From the NCBI GenBank assembly GCA_946487985.1, contig CAMLUY010000015.1:1-12621 (forward strand): a stretch of DNA of 12,621 nt, read 5' to 3'. Under the pieces are notes generated by a model. It ran no database searches. It was not told the origin of the DNA and saw only the letters and a list, made by a program, of their open reading frames with translations. How positions within the stretch are numbered: position 1 is the first letter of the stretch; each line of letters opens with the position of its first letter. The translations under genes were made by a program, and so were the position numbers. This document shows positions 5,202 to 12,312 of the stretch, one piece after another. This DNA comes from an uncultured Clostridia bacterium. GTDB lineage: Bacteria > Bacillota > Clostridia > Christensenellales > UBA1242.

Positions 5202-7796
5202 ATGAGTGCATCTGCAATAGCATGGATTGTATCAATCGCGTTTATATTGATTTTGGTCGCAGGCTTTTTTGTAGGCTTTTGGCGTGGGCTTAAAAGGTCA
5301 TGGGTAAACGTTATTTTTGCAGTCGTGGGCGTGCTTGTTGCCTTCTTCATTACGCCACCAATCACCAATGCGATTATGGGAATCGAAGTTTCAATGAATG
5401 GCGAGCCGACTACACTTGCTGATTTGATACTCAGCGAACTTTCAAGCAACTCTGATTTACAGATAATCATAGACCGCAACCCGAATCTTGCGACTTTCAT
5501 AAAAGCTTTGCCGGGTGCGCTTGCAAACACAATAGTTTTTCTTTTAATCACAATAGCTGTTGAGCTTGTACTTTATATAATTTACAAAATTGTTGCTGTT
5601 ACAGCTCTCAAATACCGCGAAGGTACATCAAAACATCGCGTTTGGGGTGGAGTGGTTGGCCTTGCAAAGACCTTTGTGGTCATGGTTTTTGCATTTATGC
5701 CGCTTGCCGCTCTTGGCGGATTGTATGACGATGTAACAAGCACAAACATCACCGTAATGGCTGAAAATGACAATGAAGAAAACAACACGGACACAGGCAC
5801 AGAAACCCAAGCTTCAATTGTTTTCGCCGATGTTCAGAATGACCAGCCGAGCGACCAACAAAATGGTGATCAGCAAGATGGCACGGGCGAAAATCAAAGT
5901 GGAAATTTGCCGCTTGCAGAAGCCATCCCACCAGAGGTTGACGAAATCATTTCAGGAATCAACAAGAGCGCGCTTTTCAAAATTTGCGGTGTGTTTGGCC
6001 TTGACAATGCGACCTTTGACTATCTTTCACAGGTAAAAATTGATGGCGAAAAAATCTGTGTTCGTCAAGAGATTGTCAACCTTTATCCAATAGCCGAGAT
6101 GGCATATCAGATGTCTGAGGCAGGCGATAGCATTGACTACTCAAAAATAGACTATGAAAGCCTTGAAAAATACATCAACACCTTTACAGAAAGCGGACTT
6201 TTCCGCGGCATTATGGTTGACTTTGTCAGCGACATAATTTGCAATTACGATAAATATCCTTTTGCTTCGCAGATTCCTGCTGATTTTCAAGAAATATTCT
6301 CTTCTCTCAAAGATTCAATCACAACACTTGACAGCAATCAACTGAAAGAATATTTCGCAAATGACATCAACAACGTTATCACAACTATGAAAAATCTGGG
6401 ACAAAATGGACTTCTTTCAAAGCTGATGTCTGCTGGTGAAGAAAGCATACTCGACATACTTGTTGCAGATGAAAACATTACAAGCTTTGAAACTTTGATT
6501 GATGATGCATTCAATTTCAACATCATACAAGACGCAATCGGCACGGTTGCGCAAGTTGTACTTGATAATATGCTTTCTGACCTTGACAAGATTGGTACAG
6601 ACACTTCTTCATGGACTGAAAATGACTGGGCAGAATTAAAAACCAATATTGTAAGCGTAGCTCAAAATTTCTCTCAGATTTCAAAGGAAGTAGAAATTGA
6701 CGCGGTGCTTTCCGACCCAACCATCTTGGTGTCACATGAGTCAAGCTACAACATATCAAAGGTGACAGGACTTCTTGGTCAGCTTGTTGACAATCTGCGC
6801 GCAAACAAGCTGTTGCAGACATCAACTGGCGTGCCAATCATTGACAAACTGCTTGCTCAGAATAACTTCGGGCTGCCGACTTCACCTGTGAAAGACTTGC
6901 AGGGCAGTGACGTCGTGATTTCGTCGTATAGTCAGCTGTTTGATTATATCACACCTTCTATGATTGCAGTGAAAGAAAACGACCTTATGACGCTTTTCCA
7001 AAACAGTTCGGTAATTTCAGACCTTGCAGACCTTATTTCACAGGAAGGCAAAAATGACCTTCTCAAACAGGTAATCCTTCCATTGTCGCAAGTAGAGCCA
7101 ACAAAGACACTGATTGTCGATGACCTGCTCAAAACCATCAAAAATGAAGTGGTTGATTTCAGTACACTTTCAACCTATGAAGATTGGAATTCAGACCTTG
7201 GCTACATCTCACAAGTTTTGATTGAAATGAATAAAGTGTCTGTCGGCGACCAAACTCTTCTTGACAGCGTTCTTGCAGGTGACTTTGAACAAGTGCTCTC
7301 TTCACTTTCAACAGAGCAGGTTGACAATATTTTCAAGCCTGTATTGTATGCGAAATCTACCAAAGCGCTCGCGGACAGTATATTTGAGCAAATCGCATTA
7401 TCATTGTCGGAGCTCTCATCAGCACAGGTAACTGTCAGCCTTGAAGGCGCAACGCTTATTGAGGGCAATGCAAACGATCAGGCAGCAGAGCTTTGCCAAG
7501 TCATTAAAGACATTGTTGCACTCAATCAAGAGATAAGCGCAGGTGGAACTTTCCGTGACCTTGACAGAATATTGCTTGCAAACCTTTTGACAGACATGCA
7601 GACAAATGCTTATCGCGCATCATCAGATGGCGTCTTCCAAAGCGCATTCGTTGCACTTGTTGACGCGTTCAAGCTTGAATATCAAAACGAGATCTCAGCA
7701 TCAAGTGAGCTTCAAGAAAAGCTTTCAAGCAGCAACTATCCAAACATCAACTTTACTGAAATCTTTGACCTGCTTGAACAACTTGAAAATATGTAA
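5202..7796 (+). CDS. CvpA-like membrane protein with a giant C-terminal region
   Basis: 864 residues; ATG preceded by AAAAGGAGAG (5187-5196). Residues 1 to about 176 resemble the CvpA (colicin V production) family. There are four hydrophobic segments, at about 7-26, 35-55, 107-133 and 148-172. The family's GFFVGFWRGLKRS motif follows the first, and a basic loop (KYREGTSKHR) lies between the third and fourth. Positive charges in these loops place both inside the cell, so the C terminus should lie outside. Residues about 186-245 are an acidic, Asn/Gln/Asp/Gly-rich linker. Residues about 246-864 have no membrane segment and look largely helical, with evenly spaced Leu and many Asp/Ser, and four Cys. 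CvpA proteins are usually about 160-180 residues, so this is an unusual extension. The function of CvpA homologues is poorly defined; a role at the cell envelope is an inference. The gene appears monocistronic. Confidence 0.8.
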   Translation: MSASAIAWIVSIAFILILVAGFFVGFWRGLKRSWVNVIFAVVGVLVAFFITPPITNAIMGIEVSMNGEPTTLADLILSELSSNSDLQIIIDRNPNLATFIKALPGALANTIVFLLITIAVELVLYIIYKIVAVTALKYREGTSKHRVWGGVVGLAKTFVVMVFAFMPLAALGGLYDDVTSTNITVMAENDNEENNTDTGTETQASIVFADVQNDQPSDQQNGDQQDGTGENQSGNLPLAEAIPPEVDEIISGINKSALFKICGVFGLDNATFDYLSQVKIDGEKICVRQEIVNLYPIAEMAYQMSEAGDSIDYSKIDYESLEKYINTFTESGLFRGIMVDFVSDIICNYDKYPFASQIPADFQEIFSSLKDSITTLDSNQLKEYFANDINNVITTMKNLGQNGLLSKLMSAGEESILDILVADENITSFETLIDDAFNFNIIQDAIGTVAQVVLDNMLSDLDKIGTDTSSWTENDWAELKTNIVSVAQNFSQISKEVEIDAVLSDPTILVSHESSYNISKVTGLLGQLVDNLRANKLLQTSTGVPIIDKLLAQNNFGLPTSPVKDLQGSDVVISSYSQLFDYITPSMIAVKENDLMTLFQNSSVISDLADLISQEGKNDLLKQVILPLSQVEPTKTLIVDDLLKTIKNEVVDFSTLSTYEDWNSDLGYISQVLIEMNKVSVGDQTLLDSVLAGDFEQVLSSLSTEQVDNIFKPVLYAKSTKALADSIFEQIALSLSELSSAQVTVSLEGATLIEGNANDQAAELCQVIKDIVALNQEISAGGTFRDLDRILLANLLTDMQTNAYRASSDGVFQSAFVALVDAFKLEYQNEISASSELQEKLSSSNYPNINFTEIFDLLEQLENM

Positions 7797-7807
7797 TTGA
7801 AAAAATA

Positions 7808-7853
7808 AAAAATTGGCGTATGGTGAAAATTCAAAACGCCAATTTTTATTTTT
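7808..7853 (+). terminator. Strong intrinsic terminator after the CvpA-like gene
   Basis: A perfect 12-bp stem (AAAAATTGGCGT at 7808-7819 with ACGCCAATTTTT at 7836-7847) closes a 16-nt loop and runs into TTTTTATTTTT. It begins 11 nt after the stop codon and cleanly separates this gene from the rsmH operon. Confidence 0.93.
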
Positions 7854-7862
7854 CAATAAAAA

Positions 7863-7901
7863 GCTGCAAATGCCATTATTTTTTTGATTTTTGCTGCAAA
7901 T
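7863..7901 (+). repeat. Direct repeat of GCTGCAAAT flanking the rsmH -35 box
   Basis: The 9-mer GCTGCAAAT occurs at 7863-7871 and again at 7893-7901, 30 bp apart start to start (close to three helical turns). The second copy lies in the spacer of the rsmH promoter and the first lies just upstream of the -35. This arrangement fits a regulator binding site, but chance in A/T-rich DNA is not excluded. It does not look like the repeated MraZ-binding sites usually found before this operon. Confidence 0.35.
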
Positions 7902-7912
7902 TTTGCTAAAAT
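7884..7912 (+). promoter_or_regulatory. Promoter of the rsmH operon
   Basis: -35 TTGATT (7884-7889), 17-nt spacer, -10 TAAAAT (7907-7912) preceded by TGC (extended -10). Transcription should start near 7919, leaving a leader of only about 11 nt that begins at the SD. Confidence 0.75.
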
Positions 7913-7929
7913 CATCTAAAAGGACAAAT

Positions 7930-8868
7930 ATGGACATTGAATATTCGCACATACCTGTGCTTCTTGAAGAGGTGATTTCAGGGCTAGATATCAAGCCTGA
8001 TGGCATTTATGTTGACTGCACGATTGGCGGAGGCGGGCACTCTTCACAGATTCTTCAAAGACTTTCAAAAACCGGACACCTTTATGGCTTTGACCGAGAT
8101 GCCGACGCAATAGCAACTTGTCGTGACAGGCTCTCTCAATTTGAAAACTTGACCATAATTCATTCAGATTACAGGCAGGCGACCGACCGCTTGCGAGAGA
8201 TGGGCGTTTCAAAGGTCGATGGCGTGTTGATAGACCTTGGCGTAAGCTCCTATCAGCTCGACAGCACCGAGCGCGGGTTCAGCATTATGCATGATGGTCG
8301 CCTTGACATGCGTTTTGACCGCGACCAGACGCTGGACGCTTTCACCGTTGTCAACAGCTATCCACGTGAAAAGCTGATTGACATTTTGCAAAAGTATGGC
8401 GAGGAGTGGAACGCGCGAAAGATTGTTGACAATATCATTGCGGCAAGACAGACCGCCGCTATTGAAACCACCGGACAACTGAAAGAAATTATTGAAAAAA
8501 GCTTTCCAAAAAGTGCTATTTACGGCAAAGGCGGCCTGTCCAAAAAGACTTTTCAAGCCATCAGAATTGAAGTCAATCGTGAGCTTGAAGGTCTTGACCA
8601 AGCGCTTGAAAAGCTGATTGACCTGCTTGCAAGCGGTGGAAGAATGGCAGTAATCACTTTCCACAGCCTGGAAGACAGAATAGTGAAAAATATTTTCAAA
8701 AAAGAGTGCACAGATTGCATCTGTCCGCCGCGAACACCTGTATGCATTTGTGGGCACAAGGCAAAAATAAAACTAGTCAACAAAAAGCCAATCACGGCAA
8801 GCTCACAAGAGCTGGCAAAAAATTCAAGGTCAAGCAGCGCAAAACTGCGAATTGTTGAAAAACTCTGA
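7930..8868 (+). CDS. rsmH: 16S rRNA (cytosine-1402-N4)-methyltransferase RsmH (MraW)
   Basis: RsmH uses SAM to methylate N4 of C1402 in the ribosomal P site. The 312-residue length is the family norm. Visible features: HIPVLLEEV at residues 7-15, the SAM-binding DCTIGGGGHS (29-38), GFDRD with acidic D55, IDLGVSSYQLD and the RGFSIMHDGRLDMRF block, QKYGEEWNARKI, and FHSLEDRIVK towards the C terminus. A Cys-rich stretch (CTDCICPPRTPVCICG) is the usual RsmH C-terminal region. I chose ATG at 7930 rather than an upstream in-frame ATG at 7891: AGGA at 7921-7924 is correctly placed, the family starts here, and the upstream ATG lies within the promoter spacer. It heads a partial dcw cluster, but no mraZ is present before it. 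The next gene begins 67 nt after its stop. Confidence 0.97.
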   Translation: MDIEYSHIPVLLEEVISGLDIKPDGIYVDCTIGGGGHSSQILQRLSKTGHLYGFDRDADAIATCRDRLSQFENLTIIHSDYRQATDRLREMGVSKVDGVLIDLGVSSYQLDSTERGFSIMHDGRLDMRFDRDQTLDAFTVVNSYPREKLIDILQKYGEEWNARKIVDNIIAARQTAAIETTGQLKEIIEKSFPKSAIYGKGGLSKKTFQAIRIEVNRELEGLDQALEKLIDLLASGGRMAVITFHSLEDRIVKNIFKKECTDCICPPRTPVCICGHKAKIKLVNKKPITASSQELAKNSRSSSAKLRIVEKL

Positions 8869-8870
8869 TT

Positions 8871-8895
8871 TTTGGCAATAATTGAATTTGCCGAA
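8871..8895 (+). repeat. Intercistronic hairpin after rsmH
   Basis: TTTGGCAA (8871-8878) pairs with TTGCCGAA (8888-8895) in an 8-bp stem with one G-T wobble and a 9-nt loop, 2 nt after the rsmH stop. No T-run follows, so it should not terminate. It may affect mRNA processing or stability between rsmH and the next gene. A weak internal promoter (TTGAAA at 8855, AATAAT at 8877, 16-nt spacer) overlaps it. Confidence 0.35.
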
Positions 8896-8935
8896 GCAGG
8901 CAGTAGTAATAAATTGAAAAAAGGGGGAGTAGAAT

Positions 8936-9604
8936 ATGGAAGAGAAGACGCTTCTTGCTGAAATTGAAACAGAGCGGAAAAAGCAGATTGAAAAGCGCTT
9001 TGCAAAATACATTGATGAAGGCAAAGCCCAGCAGAAAGAGCAGCAAAATCAGTCAATGCAACAGGAAAAAAAACCGCAAACGCCTGGCAAAAAAACAGCT
9101 TTTTCATCGGCGGTTTTTCAAAACAGCCAGACCGCTCAGCAAACGCCTGCGCAGCCTGAAACCAAGCCCGCACCAGCAGAAAGCCAATCACTCGTCATTG
9201 AAAAACCCAACTATGATTTTATTGAATCGCTCACCGATGCTCAACGCGAAAAAATCTTCATCAAAAGTGACGATGAATTGCAAAGTGATGCCAAACCCAA
9301 GCCAAACAAATTAAAAAAAGCGTTGATTTGCATTCTGTTTGCCATTTTTGGCGTATGGGGTATTACAAACATTGCAATGATTGACAACATCAATGGACAG
9401 ATTTCCCAGCTTGCGTCAGAGTACAACATGAACCTGATTTCCTATCTCAACAATCTTCACAACCTTGACGCAACCAACTCGAAAAATATGGAAAATCTGT
9501 TTGAAACAATCCCGTCCGAGCAAACACCGCCAACATCAATAGGCGAAAAGTCAAACTGGTTCGACCGATTCTGTAATTTCATCTCAGGGCTTTTTGGAGG
9601 ATAG
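8936..9604 (+). CDS. Single-pass membrane protein in the FtsL position
   Basis: 222 residues, unknown family. The SD AAGGGGGAG (8921-8929) sits 6 nt before ATG. Residues 1 to about 45 are highly charged and Lys/Glu/Gln-rich, and likely form a helix or coiled coil. Residues about 45-85 are Pro/Gln/Ala-rich and disordered. One hydrophobic segment spans about residues 129-148 after a KPKPNKLKK basic patch, so the N terminus should be cytoplasmic. About 74 residues follow outside, including a short helical stretch (NINGQISQLASEYN) and an aromatic end (NWFDRFCNFISGLFGG). The gene lies between rsmH and the PBP, where ftsL normally stands in Bacillota. The topology fits a divergent FtsL-like division protein, but FtsL is usually near 100 residues with a short cytoplasmic part. 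The GG codons at its end carry the SD of the next gene, implying translational coupling. Confidence 0.75.
   Translation: MEEKTLLAEIETERKKQIEKRFAKYIDEGKAQQKEQQNQSMQQEKKPQTPGKKTAFSSAVFQNSQTAQQTPAQPETKPAPAESQSLVIEKPNYDFIESLTDAQREKIFIKSDDELQSDAKPKPNKLKKALICILFAIFGVWGITNIAMIDNINGQISQLASEYNMNLISYLNNLHNLDATNSKNMENLFETIPSEQTPPTSIGEKSNWFDRFCNFISGLFGG
9596..9600 (+). promoter_or_regulatory. SD that fixes the TTG start of the PBP gene
   Basis: GGAGG at 9596-9600 is 6 nt before TTG at 9607. It overlaps the last codons of the upstream gene, whose TAG stop (9602-9604) lies between the SD and the new start. No suitably placed ATG or GTG competes, so TTG is the start. Confidence 0.8.
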
Positions 9605-9606
9605 CC

Positions 9607-11502
9607 TTGCAAAAAACCTATACATTATTCTCATTGAAAAAAAGGATATTAGCAGTACTTCTGGTAATATCCTTTATTTTTTGCGCGCTTGCAGTCAGGC
9701 TTTTTGTTATTCAAATCATTAGTGGCGGCAAGCTGCAACTTCGTGCGACAGACCAATGGACGCGTGACCTTGCCATTGTTGCCCCGCGCGGCACGATTTA
9801 TGACCGAACAGGCTCAACGCTTGCTGTCAGCTATACGACATACAATGTCTATGTTCGACCGCGTGAAGTAACTTCGCCAACAGCAGTAGCTTCAGCACTT
9901 TCAACCGAACTGGGACTTTCTTTCGCAAGCGTGCTTGAAAAGGTGCAAAAGCGTGGGCAAAGCGAAACATTGATTAAAATGCAGATAGACTCCCAGCTTG
10001 CAGAACGCATTTACAACTATCGCCTTGATGGCGTATATTTGGCAGAAAATTGTGACAGATATTATCCTTATGGCAACCTGCTCACACAGGTTTTGGGCTT
10101 TATCAGCGTTGACAATGTGGGGCAGACGGGTGTAGAGGCGCAGTACAACAGCCTACTCAAAGGCAAAGATGGTTACAGCTATGTTCAATCAGACCTTCAA
10201 GGCAAGGAAATCGGTGGCAGCCTCAGATATTACTATCCGGCCTCGCCAGGCAGTGAACTAACCTTGACCATTGACAGCAAAATGCAGATTATTCTTGAAC
10301 AGGCATTGCAGCAAATAATGGAGGAGCAGAAAGCCAAAACGGTCACCGGTATGATAATGTCGGCAAAGACCAGCGAGATTTTGGCCCTTTCGTCAAAACC
10401 TAGCTTTGACCTCAATGATGTGCCGCGTGACGACCTCGAAGCGCTGTTTGAAAACAGCAGAATCAAAGCTGTCACTGACATCTATGAGCCTGGCTCGACT
10501 TTCAAGATTTTGACTGTGGCGGCCGCGCTTGAAGCTGGCGTTGTTGACCTTGATGACAAATTTTACTGCCCAGGCTATCGCATAGTTGATGGCGTGCGTA
10601 TCAAATGTTGGCGAACTATTGGGCACGGCAGCCAGACGCTTACCGAGGCCTTTGCAAATTCATGTAACTGCTGCTTTATAGACCTTGCGCTTCGCCTTGG
10701 CGTTGACAGATTTTACCAATATATGGAAAAATTTGGTCTTGGCAGTGCAACAGGGGTTGACATTTCAGGTGAGGGCAGCGGCATGCTCATGGATAAATCG
10801 CTTGTAAAGAATGTCGACCTTGCTCGTATGGGCTTTGGTCATGCGATCGCGCTGACACCAATGCAGCTTCTTAATGCTGTGGCTGCCATTGTGAACGGCG
10901 GCAATTACAACCAGCCAAGCCTTTTAAAAGCGACGACAACCAATGGCGAAGTCAAACAATCCTCAATCAAAACGCTGCATTCAAATATTATCAGCGCTCA
11001 AACTGCTCAAAAGGTCAACGGACTTTTGGAATTTGCCGAAAACAAAACAGGCAAATATACCTTTGTTGAAGGATATAATGTCGGCGGCAAGACAGGTACT
11101 GCGCAGAAATACAAGCCAGAGGGCGGTATCGACCAAGGCAAATATATTTCATCTTTTGTTGGCACATATCCGGCCGATAATCCAGAATATTTGGTCTTCG
11201 TCATGGTTGACGAGCCAAGCAATGGCGCGTACTATGGCAGCATTGTCGCAGCGCCATATGGTAAAGCAATTTTTAGCGGCCTGTTTGACTATCTGAACGA
11301 GCCCAAGCAGGACGAAACAGTGTCTGTCGAATTTGTCACTATGCCAGACCTGACAAACCTGCCGCTTGCAGAAGCTGCAAAACAGGTGGTCAATCTTGGG
11401 CTTTACTATGAGGTAGACGGCGAAGGGGATATTGTGACAGGTCAGCTGCCGCCAGTTGGCACGATGATACAAAAGGGTACGACAATAGTTTTGATAACTT
11501 GA
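9607..11502 (+). CDS. SpoVD/FtsI-type class B penicillin-binding protein with PASTA domain
   Basis: Peptidoglycan DD-transpeptidase anchored in the membrane, 631 residues. Residues about 12-33 form the single N-terminal membrane anchor. The dimerisation (pedestal) domain follows from about residue 55 and opens with APRGTIYDRTG. The transpeptidase domain carries all three catalytic motifs: S297-T-F-K300 (SxxK), S352-C-N354 (SxN) and K495-T-G497 (KTG). Residues about 576-631 form one PASTA domain beginning VTMPDLTNLPLAEA. One PASTA domain resembles SpoVD (sporulation cortex) more than the two of B. subtilis PBP2B, but in many Clostridia the only such gene after rsmH serves cell division, so I leave the symbol blank. 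The TTG start is supported by GGAGG at the right distance. It is the last gene of the rsmH operon. The usual mur genes do not follow. Confidence 0.95.
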   Translation: MQKTYTLFSLKKRILAVLLVISFIFCALAVRLFVIQIISGGKLQLRATDQWTRDLAIVAPRGTIYDRTGSTLAVSYTTYNVYVRPREVTSPTAVASALSTELGLSFASVLEKVQKRGQSETLIKMQIDSQLAERIYNYRLDGVYLAENCDRYYPYGNLLTQVLGFISVDNVGQTGVEAQYNSLLKGKDGYSYVQSDLQGKEIGGSLRYYYPASPGSELTLTIDSKMQIILEQALQQIMEEQKAKTVTGMIMSAKTSEILALSSKPSFDLNDVPRDDLEALFENSRIKAVTDIYEPGSTFKILTVAAALEAGVVDLDDKFYCPGYRIVDGVRIKCWRTIGHGSQTLTEAFANSCNCCFIDLALRLGVDRFYQYMEKFGLGSATGVDISGEGSGMLMDKSLVKNVDLARMGFGHAIALTPMQLLNAVAAIVNGGNYNQPSLLKATTTNGEVKQSSIKTLHSNIISAQTAQKVNGLLEFAENKTGKYTFVEGYNVGGKTGTAQKYKPEGGIDQGKYISSFVGTYPADNPEYLVFVMVDEPSNGAYYGSIVAAPYGKAIFSGLFDYLNEPKQDETVSVEFVTMPDLTNLPLAEAAKQVVNLGLYYEVDGEGDIVTGQLPPVGTMIQKGTTIVLIT

Positions 11503-11526
11503 CAATCCAAATTTTCATTGTTTTAG

Positions 11527-11555
11527 TTGATTATTTGCCAAAATTGATATAAAAT
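11527..11555 (+). promoter_or_regulatory. Promoter abutting the start codon of the first YugP-like gene
   Basis: -35 TTGATT (11527-11532), 17-nt spacer, -10 TAAAAT (11550-11555). Six bases separate the -10 from ATG at 11562, so the transcript should begin at or beside the start codon. No SD is visible in the A/T-rich sequence before the ATG. Confidence 0.65.
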
Positions 11556-11561
11556 ATATTC

Positions 11562-12275
11562 ATGAGCACAACATGGATCATCATAATTTCAATCATAGCC
11601 TTTGCAGTTCTGCTTTGCTTTCTGCTCGCGGTTGCAAACTACTCATACGACAAGTTCATGCAAAGCTATCAAGAGCTCAACAAACGTCCAATCAGGGCAG
11701 AGCTTGGCACGCTGGATTTTATAGGCAATCTCAACAACAAATATTTTAAAAACTCTTTGCAGGTTGTGCAGATTTCAGCGCTTGCTGGTGACGCCTATTT
11801 GAAAGGAAAGATTTATCTGTCGACAAACTCAATTCACCAAAATTCGCTGGCTTCGTTTACCATAATTGCCCATGAAATTGGTCATGCAATGCAGGACATT
11901 GAAGGCAAAAAGCTCAAAAGATTGATACTATTGCGCAAAATTGGCAAAGTGCTTGGACTTATTTTTGCGCCAAGCATAATCGCAGGCCTTGTGCTGCTCA
12001 TCTTTGGTGGCACATTGCAGACAGTTGGCATAGCTTTGCTTTGCTGCGGCGGGGGAATATTTTTACTGGCACTGTTTGTCAAACTTTTGACCATTTCAAT
12101 CGAAAAAGATGCCTCAAAAAAGGCGGTAGGGTTTTTATCTGAAATTCTCAATAGTGAAGAGCTGAAACTTGCGAAAAAACTGCTTCGCGATGCAAAGTTG
12201 ACATACTGGGCAGATTTCTTGCGAATTTTGCTAGGCTGGACAGCGCTTTCAAAGAAAAGCAAATTGTTTAATTAA
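11562..12275 (+). CDS. Divergent YugP-family zinc metallopeptidase (membrane)
   Basis: 237 residues, close to the length of YugP (about 225). Residues about 5-27 form an N-terminal membrane helix, and two more hydrophobic segments lie at about 131-150 and 155-176. The zinc motif is H104-E105-x2-H108 in IIAHEIGHAMQ. The probable third ligand and family signature follow after the membrane segments as E181-K-D-A-S185. The stretch IYLSTNSIHQNSLASFTIIAHE matches the VYLS...S(I/L)AA...AHE pattern of the family. The region between the first helix and this motif is much less like the family than in the next gene. Substrate unknown; membrane protein turnover is only an inference. It overlaps nothing, has its own promoter, and is followed after 37 nt by a paralogue, likely in the same operon. 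Confidence 0.85.
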   Translation: MSTTWIIIISIIAFAVLLCFLLAVANYSYDKFMQSYQELNKRPIRAELGTLDFIGNLNNKYFKNSLQVVQISALAGDAYLKGKIYLSTNSIHQNSLASFTIIAHEIGHAMQDIEGKKLKRLILLRKIGKVLGLIFAPSIIAGLVLLIFGGTLQTVGIALLCCGGGIFLLALFVKLLTISIEKDASKKAVGFLSEILNSEELKLAKKLLRDAKLTYWADFLRILLGWTALSKKSKLFN

Positions 12276-12312
12276 AATTGATTTTTTTCACAGAATAACA
12301 TAGGAGTGTAAA

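Noticed and set aside
7891..7929. 13-residue N-terminal extension of RsmH from an upstream ATG
   Set aside because: The upstream ATG sits inside the promoter spacer, lacks an SD, and the family begins at the ATG at 7930, which has AGGA correctly placed.
8209..9191. Long antisense open frames (182 and 212 codons) opposite rsmH and the following gene
   Set aside because: They overlap strongly supported genes on the other strand, lack an SD and promoter, and their translations show no coherent domain; they are frame shadows.
11503..11526. Terminator after the PBP gene
   Set aside because: Only a 5-bp A/T-rich pairing (ACAAT/ATTGT) with a short, interrupted T-run; too weak to call.
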